From an uncultured Eubacteriales bacterium (GTDB lineage Bacteria; Bacillota; Clostridia; Oscillospirales; Oscillospiraceae), in assembly GCA_949289455.1 (NCBI GenBank), contig CASEOA010000097.1, positions 1-64,000 of the forward strand: a stretch of 64,000 nt of DNA, given 5' to 3'. Below the pieces are notes generated by a model. That model did not search any database. It was given only the letters and a program-made list of their open reading frames with translations, and was not told the origin of the DNA. The position numbers were made by a program, and so were the translations under genes. Below are positions 1 to 9,874 of the stretch, in pieces (position 1 is the first letter of the stretch; each line of letters begins with the position of its first letter).

Positions 1-72
1 AATCTGCTTCTGGCTGACAGGCCCTGCCTGGCGGCTTGAATCCGTATGCCTTCTGCGAGAATTTTAAGCGCA

Positions 73-116
73 AACCGTTCTGCCAAAAGCGACGTGCTGG
101 CAGGACGGTTCTTTTT
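73..116 (+). terminator. Rho-independent terminator
   Basis: A 13-bp stem (AACCGTTCTGCCA pairing with TGGCAGGACGGTT, one G-U pair) with a 12-nt loop is followed by CTTTTT. The T-run lies on the plus strand, so it probably ends a plus-strand gene lying left of the window. It also sits just beyond the stop of the minus-strand activator gene, so it separates the two convergent units. Bases 1-72 show no gene I recognise. Confidence 0.75.
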
Positions 117-137
117 GCCCTATTATGCGGTGTTGCC

Positions 138-923
138 TTAGTTTTCTCTCTTGTGATACTCCTCCCACGCATACAGTGCCGCTCCACAGGCGCCGATGAT
201 CTGTGGGCTCTCTGGAAGCAGAATAGTCTGCCCCAACTCTGCGGCAAGCGCGCGCACAACACCGCTATTTACCGCCACGCCGCCGCTCATGGCTACAGCC
301 GGAGTGAGACCGACCCGGTAGACCAGGCCCGCCACACGCCGAGCAACAGCCTGGTGGATTCCCCCCAAAATATTTGGAATAGGCGCACCCGCTGCCAGCT
401 TGGAAATGACCTCGGATTCAGCGAACACCGTGCAGGTATTGCTGATGGGAAGCCGCTCGGTGGCCTTGGCATCCATATCACCCAGCTCATTCAACGGCAA
501 ATTGAGCAGGCGGGCCATCACATCCAGGAAGCGCCCGGTACCGGCGGCACACTTATCGTTCATGGCAAATTGGTTGATCCGCCCGGTGGAATCCATACTG
601 ATCACTTTTGTATCCTGCCCTCCAATGTCAATCAGGGTCCTTACTTCAGGCAGACAGAAATGCACGCCCTTCGCATGGCAGGAGATCTCACTGATTTGCT
701 TATCTGCGCCCTTGTAGGTAAGGCGGCCGTAGCCCGTCGCCACAGAGAATTCCGCCTCATCCACAGAGAGCCCGCTCGTCTCCTTCAGTTGCTCAACAGC
801 CAGTTTGATACCGTCTGTTCCGGTCCCAAGCGGGGCAACCGCCGAACCTACCAACCGCTTGTCCTCATCCATCGCACAGATCTTAGTCGCGGTGGACCCA
901 ATATCAATTCCAATAAAAAACAT
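138..923 (-). CDS. 2-hydroxyacyl-CoA dehydratase activator (HgdC/HadI-type ATPase)
   Basis: A 261-residue ASKHA-fold ATPase that injects one high-energy electron into a 2-hydroxyacyl-CoA dehydratase. Visible motifs are the N-terminal phosphate loop GIDIGSTATK, DIGGQDTK, and the two segments NDKCAAGTGRF and NTCTVFAESE, whose cysteines match those that bridge a [4Fe-4S] cluster across the homodimer in this family; SGGVAVNSG lies in the C-terminal half. The ATG at 923 is chosen because GGGAGGAAA precedes it and the family begins right at MFFIGIDIG; an upstream in-frame extension lacks homology. It diverges from the dehydratase subunit genes and has its own sigma-54-type promoter. Family assignment is firm; the substrate cannot be told from this protein. 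Confidence 0.93.
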   Translation of the reverse strand: MFFIGIDIGSTATKICAMDEDKRLVGSAVAPLGTGTDGIKLAVEQLKETSGLSVDEAEFSVATGYGRLTYKGADKQISEISCHAKGVHFCLPEVRTLIDIGGQDTKVISMDSTGRINQFAMNDKCAAGTGRFLDVMARLLNLPLNELGDMDAKATERLPISNTCTVFAESEVISKLAAGAPIPNILGGIHQAVARRVAGLVYRVGLTPAVAMSGGVAVNSGVVRALAAELGQTILLPESPQIIGACGAALYAWEEYHKREN

Positions 924-969
924 AAAGCCGATTTCCTCCCTGTTTGACTGTCTGTCGCAGCTTATACTC

Positions 970-985
970 TGCAGATTCGGTGCCA
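970..985 (-). promoter_or_regulatory. Sigma-54-type promoter (-24/-12) for the activator gene
   Basis: Read on the minus strand, TGGCAC-CGAAT-CTGCA has the GG and GC dinucleotides at the spacing required by RpoN (consensus TGGCAC-N5-TTGCA); only the first base of the -12 box differs. The -12 element lies about 47 bases upstream of the activator ATG. Sigma-54 promoters need an enhancer-binding activator, and none is encoded in this window. Confidence 0.6.
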
Positions 986-1032
986 GAAACAGCCCCACTT
1001 TTGAATCAGGCTGCCTCTATTTTAGAATCAGA

Positions 1033-1050
1033 TGAACCAAATTAGGTTCA
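1033..1050. promoter_or_regulatory. Inverted-repeat operator candidate TGAACC-N6-GGTTCA
   Basis: TGAACC AAATTA GGTTCA is a perfect interrupted palindrome between the two divergent promoters. A partial copy (TGAACC AAATTT GGAGCT) lies at 1262-1279, just upstream of the plus-strand promoter. Two copies of the same half-site flanking a divergent control region fit a regulator binding site; the protein is unknown. Confidence 0.4.
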
Positions 1051-1130
1051 AACCTTCTCCGCCCCCAGTGTTTCCCTGTATTGCCTCGCTAAAGTGCGAT
1101 TCAAAAATGACTCAAAGAGACCTGAACATA

Positions 1131-1185
1131 CAAACGGCATCTCCTCGCGGCCAGAAATTTCTGTCCGGCGAGGGGATGCCGTTTG
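1131..1185. promoter_or_regulatory. 55-bp palindrome midway between divergent promoters
   Basis: CAAACGGCATCTCCTCGC pairs with GCGAGGGGATGCCGTTTG with one G-U, and the interior contains the smaller palindrome CAGAAATTTCTG. Its centre near 1158 is about 165-185 bp from both sigma-54-type promoters, a usual distance for an upstream activator site. Direct repeats of TGACTCAA flank it at 1108-1115 and 1195-1202. It could also act as a bidirectional terminator or RNA hairpin, but it has no T-run. Confidence 0.5.
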
Positions 1186-1314
1186 AGTTATATTTGACTC
1201 AATATTTAGCTGCAAGTTTTTGCAGGCCATGTAATTGCTAGGTTTTTTCCACTTTTCTAGGTGAACCAAATTTGGAGCTTTGAACCATTATATTCTGTTT
1301 TTCTCCGCGCAAAA

Positions 1315-1331
1315 TTGGCACAACTCTTGCA
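1315..1331 (+). promoter_or_regulatory. Sigma-54 promoter (-24/-12) for the dehydratase operon
   Basis: TTGGCAC-AACTC-TTGCA is an exact match to the RpoN consensus core, with correct GG-to-GC spacing. The -12 box is about 70 bases upstream of the chosen start at 1402. This would drive the plus-strand genes from 1402 onward, which are closely spaced and without an obvious internal terminator up to 11887. Confidence 0.75.
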
Positions 1332-1401
1332 AATAACAGGGGCATGCATGCAGGGAGCTTCCCATTACCTGCTGACACAAATTGCGGAAGGAGATATGTT
1401 G

Positions 1402-2631
1402 ATGATGGATGAGAGCACAAACAAGATGAGTTCAAAGGAATTGCTTGGAATGCTTCAGACGCAATATTATGCCGACCTGGCGGTAGCCAGGGAACAGGGC
1501 CGAAAGGTTGCCTGGGCCTCCTCTATTGTGCCTCAGGAGATCCTTGAGACTATGGATGTGGCCGTTTGCTATCCAGAAAACCATGCGGCGGCCATTGCTG
1601 CGAAAGGCGCCGCGATGCCCTACATTGACAGGGCTGAGGCGCTTGGTTACTCCAACGACATCTGTTCTTATGCGCGTATCAACCTGGCCTATGCGGACAT
1701 TTTGAAGAACGACACGAAAAATGAGGTTGTCAACATCCCCAGGCCGGATTTTGTGGTGTGCGTCAACAACATCTGCAGTGTCCTGATCAAGTGGTACGAG
1801 TGTTTGGCAAAGTTTTGGAATGTGCCGTACATTCTCATCGACGTGCCTTACAACTATGATGGCGCGGTCACCCAGGACCGGGTGGACTATATCAAGGAGC
1901 AGCTGAAGGATTTCATCCGGCAGCTGGAGGAGATCTGCGGCAAGAAATTTGATTATGACAAATTTACCCGGGTTATGAAAATTTCTAACCGTACTGCCCA
2001 CGCCTGGTCCAGGGCCATGGCATATGCGGCCATGAAGCCGTCTCCCATGGATGGCTTCAATATGTTCAACTACATGTCCATGATGGTCTGCCTCCGGGGC
2101 AAGGAGTCTTCGTATCATCTCTATGAGGCCATTGAACGCGAGATGGAAGCGTTTGTGGCCCAGAACAAGAGCCAGTATCGGGGTGAGCAGAAATACCGTT
2201 TGATGTGGGACGGCATTGCATGCTGGCCCTATCTGAGGCACAACTATAAGACCTTGTACAAAAACGGTATCATCATGGTTGCATCCAACTATCCGAAGAC
2301 CTGGGCGCTAACTTACGACGTCAACGATATGGATGATATGGCCCGGGTATACGCTGGAATCGGAAACAACTGCTGCGTGGAGACCCAGGCCAAGAATCGC
2401 AAGGAGATTTTGCTGGAAAACAAAGTGGACGGAATTGTGTACCACATCAATCGCAGCTGCAAGATTATGGATTTCGCCCAGCCGGAAGTGCGCAGAAAGG
2501 TGTATGAGGACACCCATATCCCATATATCACATTTGACGGCGACCAGTCTGATCCCAAGAACTTCTCCGAAGCCCAGTTTGAAACGAGAGTACAGGGCCT
2601 GGTGGAAAACATGGATCAGCTGAACGGTTAA
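1402..2631 (+). CDS. 2-hydroxyacyl-CoA dehydratase, alpha-type subunit
   Basis: A 409-residue member of the 2-hydroxyglutaryl-CoA dehydratase D-component family (HgdA/HadB/FldB). These heterodimers carry [4Fe-4S] clusters and remove water from (R)-2-hydroxyacyl-CoA by a ketyl-radical route after activation by the neighbouring ATPase. The N-terminal part carries the family segment VAWASSIVPQEI, and cysteines such as the one in FVVCVNNIC are candidate cluster ligands. The length is nearer to HadB/FldB (about 408) than to HgdA (about 477). I chose the ATG at 1402 because GGAAGGAG at 1385-1392 is well placed for it; ATG 1396 is too close and longer extensions look non-coding. The stop is 18 bases before the partner subunit. 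Confidence 0.9.
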   Translation: MMDESTNKMSSKELLGMLQTQYYADLAVAREQGRKVAWASSIVPQEILETMDVAVCYPENHAAAIAAKGAAMPYIDRAEALGYSNDICSYARINLAYADILKNDTKNEVVNIPRPDFVVCVNNICSVLIKWYECLAKFWNVPYILIDVPYNYDGAVTQDRVDYIKEQLKDFIRQLEEICGKKFDYDKFTRVMKISNRTAHAWSRAMAYAAMKPSPMDGFNMFNYMSMMVCLRGKESSYHLYEAIEREMEAFVAQNKSQYRGEQKYRLMWDGIACWPYLRHNYKTLYKNGIIMVASNYPKTWALTYDVNDMDDMARVYAGIGNNCCVETQAKNRKEILLENKVDGIVYHINRSCKIMDFAQPEVRRKVYEDTHIPYITFDGDQSDPKNFSEAQFETRVQGLVENMDQLNG

Positions 2632-2649
2632 GGAGGGCTGGAACGTATT

Positions 2650-3777
2650 ATGAGCACAAAACAGGAACTGCTGGATATGATGAACGGCGCCATCAACAAT
2701 GTGGGAGACAATATTCGAAAGCGCCGTGCAGATGGTCAAAAAATTGTGGGAATTCTTCCGGTTTATGTGCCGGAGGAACTGGTGTATGCAGCTGGAATGT
2801 TTCCCGTTGGATGCTGGGGCGGGTCCGCTTCCATTTCAAAGGCGGCAAAGTACTTCCCCCCCTTTGCTTGTTCCATCATGCAGATTGTAATGGAATTTGC
2901 CGAAAATGGCGTGTACAAGGATTTGAGCGCCTTTTTGCTGTCCGCTCCCTGCGACACGCTGAAGTGTGTCAATCAAGATCTTCTGACGGCCTGTCCCGAT
3001 CAGAAGGTTATTCCCATCATCTATCCGCAAAACAGCAAGCCGGAATACAGCGTTCGTTACACCATGTCTGAATTGGCCAAGGTAAAGGCAAAGCTGGAGG
3101 AGATTGCGGGAGAAAAAATTACTGCTGAGAAGATTAACGATGCCATTCAGGTGTATAACGAGAACCGTCTGGCCATGCAGGAATTTTACCAGGTGGCAGC
3201 GGAAAAACCGGGCTGCATTACCGCCAGGCAGCGGCATATCGTTGCCAAGTCAAGCTATTTTATGGACAAGGCCGAACATGCCCGCGCTGTCCGGGAACTG
3301 AGCCAGAGGCTCAGGGAGGAGCCCGCGGCCGCCTGGACCGGGAGAAAGGTCATGTTGGCCGGCATCATCTCTGAGCCTGCCGGCGTACTGGATATTCTGG
3401 ATGAACTGAATATGTACGTTGTGGCAGACGAGCTGGCGCATGAGGCCCGCCAGTTCCGTACTCTGGTTCCGGAAGGGATTGATCAGATGGAGCGCCTGGC
3501 CCGACACTACCAGAATATGGATTCTTGCTCGTTGATCTACGATCCTCACAAGAGCCGCGCCGATCTGATCGCCGAGCACGCAAAGCGAAATGGGGCTGAC
3601 GGCGTTATCTATTATCAGATGAAGTTCTGCGATCCCGAGGAATTTGACTACCCCTGGATTAAAAAGGCCTGTGATGAGGTCAATATCCCCATCCTGAATA
3701 TCGAGGTGGATCAGACGACCCTTTCTCTCGAGCAGGTCCGTACCAGAATGCAGGCGTTTGACGAGACATTTTCCTGA
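2650..3777 (+). CDS. 2-hydroxyacyl-CoA dehydratase, beta-type subunit
   Basis: A 375-residue partner of the preceding gene, the same length as HadC/FldC-type subunits. The family arrangement is clear: PVYVPEELVYAAGMFPVGCW near residue 40, LSAPCDTLKCVNQD near residue 100, and a second Rossmann-like half ending in the region GVIYYQMKFCDPEEFDYP near residue 320. Cysteines in the first two of these segments and in KFCDPEEFD are the expected cluster ligands. AAGGAGGGC precedes the start region. Co-localisation with the activator and a CoA-transferase makes a complete activation-plus-dehydration module. The substrate (2-hydroxybutyrate, lactate, 2-hydroxyisocaproate, 2-hydroxyglutarate or other) cannot be read from the sequence. 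Confidence 0.92.
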   Translation: MSTKQELLDMMNGAINNVGDNIRKRRADGQKIVGILPVYVPEELVYAAGMFPVGCWGGSASISKAAKYFPPFACSIMQIVMEFAENGVYKDLSAFLLSAPCDTLKCVNQDLLTACPDQKVIPIIYPQNSKPEYSVRYTMSELAKVKAKLEEIAGEKITAEKINDAIQVYNENRLAMQEFYQVAAEKPGCITARQRHIVAKSSYFMDKAEHARAVRELSQRLREEPAAAWTGRKVMLAGIISEPAGVLDILDELNMYVVADELAHEARQFRTLVPEGIDQMERLARHYQNMDSCSLIYDPHKSRADLIAEHAKRNGADGVIYYQMKFCDPEEFDYPWIKKACDEVNIPILNIEVDQTTLSLEQVRTRMQAFDETFS

Positions 3778-3838
3778 GCATTGACCCCTTTCGGATATTT
3801 TGTGTAATTGCCAAACCAGATAAAAAAGGAGAGTATTT

Positions 3839-5206
3839 ATGGAATCAATTTGGACCCGGGAATACCAGAGCAAGCTCACCTCCGCTCAGAACGCCGTCAA
3901 GGTGGTCAACGACGGAGATTGGGTGGCCTATCCTGCCTTTGCAATGCAGGCTCCGCTGCTCGACCAGGCCCTTGCTGACCGAAAAGACGAGCTTCAGGAC
4001 GTTACCTGTTTGTTTGCTACGCTTACCTACATCCCAGCTGTGGTGAAGGCAGATCCCGAGGCAAAGAGCTTTAACTTTATCGACGGCTCCTTCAGCGCCG
4101 CGACACGAAAAATCCGTGCCTCCGGCACCCCTATCTACTGTGCTCCTGGCTTGCTGCATGAAAACCCCCGTGCTTATGAGGTGGGCCTGAAAAATATCGA
4201 CGTCATCTTCCTTTCTGTCACCCCTATGGACAAGAACGGCTATTTCCGGTTCAGCCTTGCCGCCGCCGGACAGATCGCAATGCTGCGCAGCAAGGGCGGA
4301 TTCAAGAAAAACATGAAGATCATAGTCGAGGTTAATCCCAAGATGCCCTATGTCCAGGGTGATAACTTTGTCCACATCAGCGATGTATCCTATGTAATCG
4401 AGGAGACTGAAAGCCGTCCTCCCCAGGCAATCCCCTCTGTAACCGGGACAGAAATGGATGAGAAGATTGCAAAGCTGGTGGTAAGCCAGATCCCTGACGG
4501 CGCCTGCCTCCAGCTCGGCATCGGCGGCCTGCCCAATACCATCGGAAAGCTGATTGCTCAGAGCGACCTCCATGACCTGGGGTGCCATACAGAAATGTTT
4601 GTAAACGCCTATATGGATTTGTTCAACGCCGGAAAGTTGACCAACAAGCGCAAGAACATCCATTATGGAAAGAGCGTATTTACCTTTGCCATGGGCTCTG
4701 CCGAGCTATATGACTTCCTGGACGGGAACCCCGCTGTGGAGTGCCTGGACGTTACCTACGTAAATGATCCCCATGTAATCGCGCAGAACGACCGGATGAT
4801 CTCTATCTGCTCCTGCCTGTCCGTGGACATCTTCGGCAATGTCTCCTCTGAATCCGACGGCTATCGCCAGATTTCCGGTACCGGCGGTGCTCTGGACTAT
4901 CATTTTGGCGCCTATCACTCCAGAGGCGGGCGCGCCTTCATGTGTATGCCGTCCACAAGTACGGACCGAAAGACCGGCGCCATCACTTCCAATGTGGTGA
5001 TGAACTTCCGTACAGGCACTCAGATCACGGTTCCCGGCAACATGACAAACACTGTTGTAACGGAATACGGCATTGCCGAACTGAAGAGCAAGAGCACTTG
5101 GGCGAAGGTGGACGCCTTGGTTTCCGTTGCCCATCCGGATTTCCGCGAAGGTTTGATCAAGGGGGCTGAAGAAGCCGGTATTTGGAGAAGAAGCAACAAG
5201 CGGTAA
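3839..5206 (+). CDS. Class I CoA-transferase, 4-hydroxybutyrate/butyryl-CoA:acetate type
   Basis: A 455-residue protein of the acetyl-CoA hydrolase/transferase family (Cat2, AbfT, butyryl-CoA:acetate CoA-transferase). It would swap CoA between acetyl-CoA (or another donor) and an acid through a glutamyl-CoA thioester. The predicted nucleophile is Glu252 in GCHTEMFVNA. The glycine-rich LQLGIGGLPNT precedes it, and the C-terminal GTGGALDYHFGAYHSRGGRA matches the CoA-handling region. AAAAAAGGAGAG gives a good ribosome site. Its place between the dehydratase and a permease suggests that it loads the imported hydroxy acid onto CoA; it may equally release the product acid. Confidence 0.9.
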   Translation: MESIWTREYQSKLTSAQNAVKVVNDGDWVAYPAFAMQAPLLDQALADRKDELQDVTCLFATLTYIPAVVKADPEAKSFNFIDGSFSAATRKIRASGTPIYCAPGLLHENPRAYEVGLKNIDVIFLSVTPMDKNGYFRFSLAAAGQIAMLRSKGGFKKNMKIIVEVNPKMPYVQGDNFVHISDVSYVIEETESRPPQAIPSVTGTEMDEKIAKLVVSQIPDGACLQLGIGGLPNTIGKLIAQSDLHDLGCHTEMFVNAYMDLFNAGKLTNKRKNIHYGKSVFTFAMGSAELYDFLDGNPAVECLDVTYVNDPHVIAQNDRMISICSCLSVDIFGNVSSESDGYRQISGTGGALDYHFGAYHSRGGRAFMCMPSTSTDRKTGAITSNVVMNFRTGTQITVPGNMTNTVVTEYGIAELKSKSTWAKVDALVSVAHPDFREGLIKGAEEAGIWRRSNKR

Positions 5207-5266
5207 GTCTCCTCCGGCACCTCAGATGGCTCCGATAAAATTTACTTAATATGTGGAGGGAACGCA

Positions 5267-6580
5267 ATGCAATTAATTAGCTTTATTGGTATTGTTGTAG
5301 CCATTGCTCTGTTTATACTTTTTGCCATAAAAGGTATCAACATCATCCTTGCCGGAATTGTCGCCTCCCTTATCATGATCTTTACCTCCGGAATGGACAT
5401 CATGGGGCTGATTACACAGACATGGGCCTCCGGTTTTTCGGGCTTTATGAACAACTACTTCATTATTTTTGCTCTCTCGGCCATTTTCGGAAAGCTGCTG
5501 GGTGACAGCGGCGCGGCTAAGCAGATTGCCTGGCAGATCAGCGGCTTTATCTGCCGCCTGAGCAAAAAGCACGAGCGGACGCTGGCCGTGTTGACCATTC
5601 CCATCCTTTACACCATCATGAGCTATGTCGGTATGAGCGCATGGGTCATTGTCTTTACCATTTTGGACATTGGCTGGTATCTGCTTAAACGTTTGAACGT
5701 TCCCTGGCGCCTGTACTGCTATGGCGGAAGCGGTGGATTCATCGCTCTGGTCATTCCCGGTTCCCTGCTGCTGGGCAACGTCCAGGCCACCTCCATCGCC
5801 GGGGTACAGACCACGGCTGCGCCTGTGCTGGGTATTTGCTCCATGGCCGTATTCTTCGTGGTGCTGATTCTCTTTATCAACTATGAGCTGAAAAAAGCAG
5901 ACAAGCTTGGCGAGGGATTTGACGATACTGGTGCCGCCTATGCCCAGGCCAACAGCGGAATCGGACAGGCCTCTTCGGATGAAAATCTCCCCCATCCTGT
6001 GCTGGCTGTCATCCCCCTTGTCGTTGTAATAGTAACTTCCGCGGTCCTGCAGTGGCCGGTTATGGTCGCCATGGCTCTGGGCGTGCTTTCCTGCATCATC
6101 TTTCTGTGGAAGCATCTCCCCAATCCCCTGACCAGCGTCACTTCCGGACTGGTGTCCAGCTTTTCTCCTGTCATCATGATCGCTGCCACCACTGCATTGG
6201 CCTCCGTACTCCGTGCGGTCCCCGGCTTCAGCCTGATCACCGGCACGCTCAACACCCTTCCCAACTTGTTTGGCGGTGTTCTGTTCGGTGTTGTGGCCAC
6301 CCTGCTGATCTCTACTCCCGCTTCCGCTATCTCCGCTTTTGGCGCTGACATTATGGCCAAGTTTACCAGCACAGGACTGAGTGCGGCTACCGGCGCGCGG
6401 CTGCTGACGATCAGCTGCTCGGTCGGTATGACGCCCCAGAGCTCCGGCCTGGCAAACCTCGTGGCCTTGAGCAAGGTTTCCTATAAGAGCGCGCTCAAGT
6501 GCTACCTTCAGGGACTGGTTGCGCTGTTTGCGTGTATCGTTGTTAGCGTTATTCTGGTGGCCTGTGGGCTGTTTACCTGA
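5267..6580 (+). CDS. GntP-family permease
   Basis: A 437-residue, very hydrophobic protein with about twelve predicted membrane segments, of the GntP (gluconate:H+ symporter)-like branch of the ion-transporter superfamily. Features include the N-terminal pair of helices around IILAGIVASLIMIF, the FALSAIFGKLLGDSGAAKQIA loop, and the C-terminal PQSSGLANLVALSKVSYKSALK segment typical of GntP-like carriers of hydroxy and short-chain organic acids. GGAGGG precedes the start by 7 bases. Its operon position predicts that it imports the 2-hydroxy acid used by the surrounding enzymes; the substrate itself is inference. Confidence 0.83.
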   Translation: MQLISFIGIVVAIALFILFAIKGINIILAGIVASLIMIFTSGMDIMGLITQTWASGFSGFMNNYFIIFALSAIFGKLLGDSGAAKQIAWQISGFICRLSKKHERTLAVLTIPILYTIMSYVGMSAWVIVFTILDIGWYLLKRLNVPWRLYCYGGSGGFIALVIPGSLLLGNVQATSIAGVQTTAAPVLGICSMAVFFVVLILFINYELKKADKLGEGFDDTGAAYAQANSGIGQASSDENLPHPVLAVIPLVVVIVTSAVLQWPVMVAMALGVLSCIIFLWKHLPNPLTSVTSGLVSSFSPVIMIAATTALASVLRAVPGFSLITGTLNTLPNLFGGVLFGVVATLLISTPASAISAFGADIMAKFTSTGLSAATGARLLTISCSVGMTPQSSGLANLVALSKVSYKSALKCYLQGLVALFACIVVSVILVACGLFT

Positions 6581-6701
6581 GCAATCACGAACCGAAATCT
6601 GTTCCTCGCTCTCCGCGCGTTCCGCGGAGAGCGAGAACACTTATTTTGAATCCAAAAACGGCTGCTTTCAGCGCCGCATTTTTAAAGAAAGGCGAATTTT
6701 T

Positions 6702-7862
<1,161 letters not shown>

Positions 7863-7876
7863 AGAGGCAGGATCAT

Positions 7877-8866
7877 ATGATGGAACCAATCCTTCTGGAA
7901 CGTCTCTCCCCGGCCAGGTCCTATACAGACTCCGACCTATATGATCTGGGAGATGGAATTTGCTGCTTTACCTTTCGCTCCAAGGGAAACAGCATTACTC
8001 CCACCATCAAGACGGCCCTGACACAGTTGCTGGATCAGAATTTGCTGGGGTATGACGGTATGGTAATCGGAGCGCAGGCAAAGTTTTTTTCTGCCGGCGC
8101 GGACCTGGCCAGTATGCTGGACCGAATTGAACGCAAACAGTATGACGTATTGCAGGAAAATATCAATATTTACCAGCAGATGACATTGCGTCTGAAGTAC
8201 TATCACAAGCCTGTTGTGACAGCCCCCTACCATATGACGTTAGGGGGCGGACTGGAACTGGTACTCCACTCCCACAAGCGGATACCCCAGGACAATGTAC
8301 ATATGGGTTTGGTGGAAAGCGGCGTCGGCCTGCTGCCGGGCGGCGGCGGAAGCAAGGAGATTGCGCTCCGAATGGCGCACCTGTCAATCCAGGACGAACT
8401 GCCCGTCATCCTCTCCATGTATGAGGCCTTGCTTCTGGGCAAGACATCCAGAAATGCGCAGGACGCAAGAGCAATGCATTACCTCCGGCCGGAAGAAGCC
8501 GCTGTTGGTGCGGAAGAGCAGCTCGCACAAGCAAAGCGGGCCTGCCTCTCCCTGTGCAGGACCGGTTTCACTGGAAACGCCTGCGGGCAGGAGCGGGTGG
8601 TACTGGGCGGAGCAAAGCTTTACCAAATTCTTACTGATCATGCCGCCGCACTGCTGGACGCCGGAACGATTTCCCCTTACGATTTGGAAATCGGCAAAAA
8701 AATTGCCCTGATTATGTCGGGAAGCGAGACCGAAACACAGCCCTGCCTTACGGAACAGCAGATTCTCGACCTGGAGCGTTCCTGCTTCCTTGCCCTAACC
8801 CAAGATCCTAGAACGGCCCAGCGCATCTCACACTTCTTGACAATGAAGGAAAAGCTCAAAAACTAA
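7877..8866 (+). CDS. Enoyl-CoA hydratase resembling the C-terminal domain of FadN
   Basis: A 329-residue crotonase-fold protein. Unlike ordinary 260-residue hydratases, it resembles the C-terminal hydratase half of Bacillus-type FadN fusion proteins: LVIGNQ-like GMVIGAQAKFFSAGADLASM, then KPVVTAPYHMTLGGGLELVL, then MGLVESGVGLLPGGGGSKEI. The glutamate in GLVESGVGLLPGGGG corresponds to a catalytic Glu, and the two glycine-rich segments make the oxyanion hole. The following gene encodes a separate 3-hydroxyacyl-CoA dehydrogenase, so the two FadN activities appear here as adjacent single-domain genes. Two tandem ATGs (7877, 7880) are possible starts. Confidence 0.82.
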   Translation: MMEPILLERLSPARSYTDSDLYDLGDGICCFTFRSKGNSITPTIKTALTQLLDQNLLGYDGMVIGAQAKFFSAGADLASMLDRIERKQYDVLQENINIYQQMTLRLKYYHKPVVTAPYHMTLGGGLELVLHSHKRIPQDNVHMGLVESGVGLLPGGGGSKEIALRMAHLSIQDELPVILSMYEALLLGKTSRNAQDARAMHYLRPEEAAVGAEEQLAQAKRACLSLCRTGFTGNACGQERVVLGGAKLYQILTDHAAALLDAGTISPYDLEIGKKIALIMSGSETETQPCLTEQQILDLERSCFLALTQDPRTAQRISHFLTMKEKLKN

Positions 8867-8954
8867 ACCCTATCGCGGCGGGCCGCCGGCGGCAGGAGCG
8901 CCGGCGTATGCCCGGGCGGTAAGCAGTTTTGATTGACGAAAGGATCGTGTCATT

Positions 8955-9821
8955 ATGTCTATGGAAAAGATCAAAAAGGTATGTGTGGTCGGCGGCGGGC
9001 AGATGGGCCGACAAATTGCGCTCAATGCGGCAATGAACGGTTTTTCCACCCGAATTACGGATACTTTCCCCAGTGTCATTGAGGCTCTGCAGCCATGGGC
9101 CCGGGAGTACCTTCAGGGCCGTGTAAACAAGAACAAGATTACGGAAGAGGCCATGAAAAATGCCCTGAACAATTTCCGCACGGCAGACACCTTGGAATCC
9201 GCCGCAGAGGGCGCGGACCTTGTGATTGAGGCTATTGTGGAAGATAAGGCAACCAAAGAGGCTCTGTTTACGCAGCTTAACGGGATTGTCAGTGAAACGT
9301 GTATTCTGGCCACCAATTCCAGCTTTATGGTTGCATCCATGTTTACCCACTGCATCAGCCATCCCGAAAGAATCGCAAACCTGCATTATTTTAATCCCGC
9401 CCTCGTCATGAAGCTTGTAGAGGTGGTACAGGGTCCTCATTGCAGCGACGAAACTGCCCAGACCCTGCTGGAATTCGCGCGTGCCAACGGGAAAACTCCC
9501 GTGCTCGTCAAGGAGGAAATCGAGGGATTTCTGGCCAACCGGATTGCCAAGGCGGTGGGTACCGAAGCCCTTTATCTGGCGGAGCGCGGCGTTGCCACTC
9601 CCCAAGACATTGACACCGCAGTGGAAAACGGTCTGAATTATCCTATGGGCCCCTTTAGACTGCAAGATTTTTCCGGCATTGATATCGCTTTTTCTGCCCG
9701 CAAGCGCGAATATGAGCAGACCGGAATAAAGCCTGTGGGGTACGATCTCTTGGAGGCCAAGGTCAAATCCGGCGAACTGGGACGCAAAACCGGCAAAGGC
9801 TGGTACGAATATAGTAAGTAA
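8955..9821 (+). CDS. 3-hydroxyacyl-CoA dehydrogenase (3-hydroxybutyryl-CoA type)
   Basis: A 288-residue NAD-dependent dehydrogenase converting 3-hydroxyacyl-CoA to 3-oxoacyl-CoA. The N-terminal Rossmann motif is VVGGGQMGRQIA, followed by ATNSSF (serine of the active site) and NLHYFNPALVMKLVEVV, whose His and neighbouring Asn/Pro belong to the catalytic set. The C-terminal dimerisation domain holds YPMGPFRLQDFSGIDI and ends in GRKTGKGWYEYS. Length and layout are usual for Hbd/PaaH. It stands between the FadN-type hydratase and the enoate reductase. Confidence 0.92.
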   Translation: MSMEKIKKVCVVGGGQMGRQIALNAAMNGFSTRITDTFPSVIEALQPWAREYLQGRVNKNKITEEAMKNALNNFRTADTLESAAEGADLVIEAIVEDKATKEALFTQLNGIVSETCILATNSSFMVASMFTHCISHPERIANLHYFNPALVMKLVEVVQGPHCSDETAQTLLEFARANGKTPVLVKEEIEGFLANRIAKAVGTEALYLAERGVATPQDIDTAVENGLNYPMGPFRLQDFSGIDIAFSARKREYEQTGIKPVGYDLLEAKVKSGELGRKTGKGWYEYSK

Positions 9822-9874
9822 GGACCCTCCGTCTGGCTCCACACCGTATATTTTGTAAAGAGGGGAAGTGAACT

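Noticed and set aside
1261..1401. N-terminal extension of the dehydratase alpha subunit from GTG 1261
   Set aside because: It would include the sigma-54 promoter, has no homology to the family and lacks a ribosome site; ATG 1402 is better supported.
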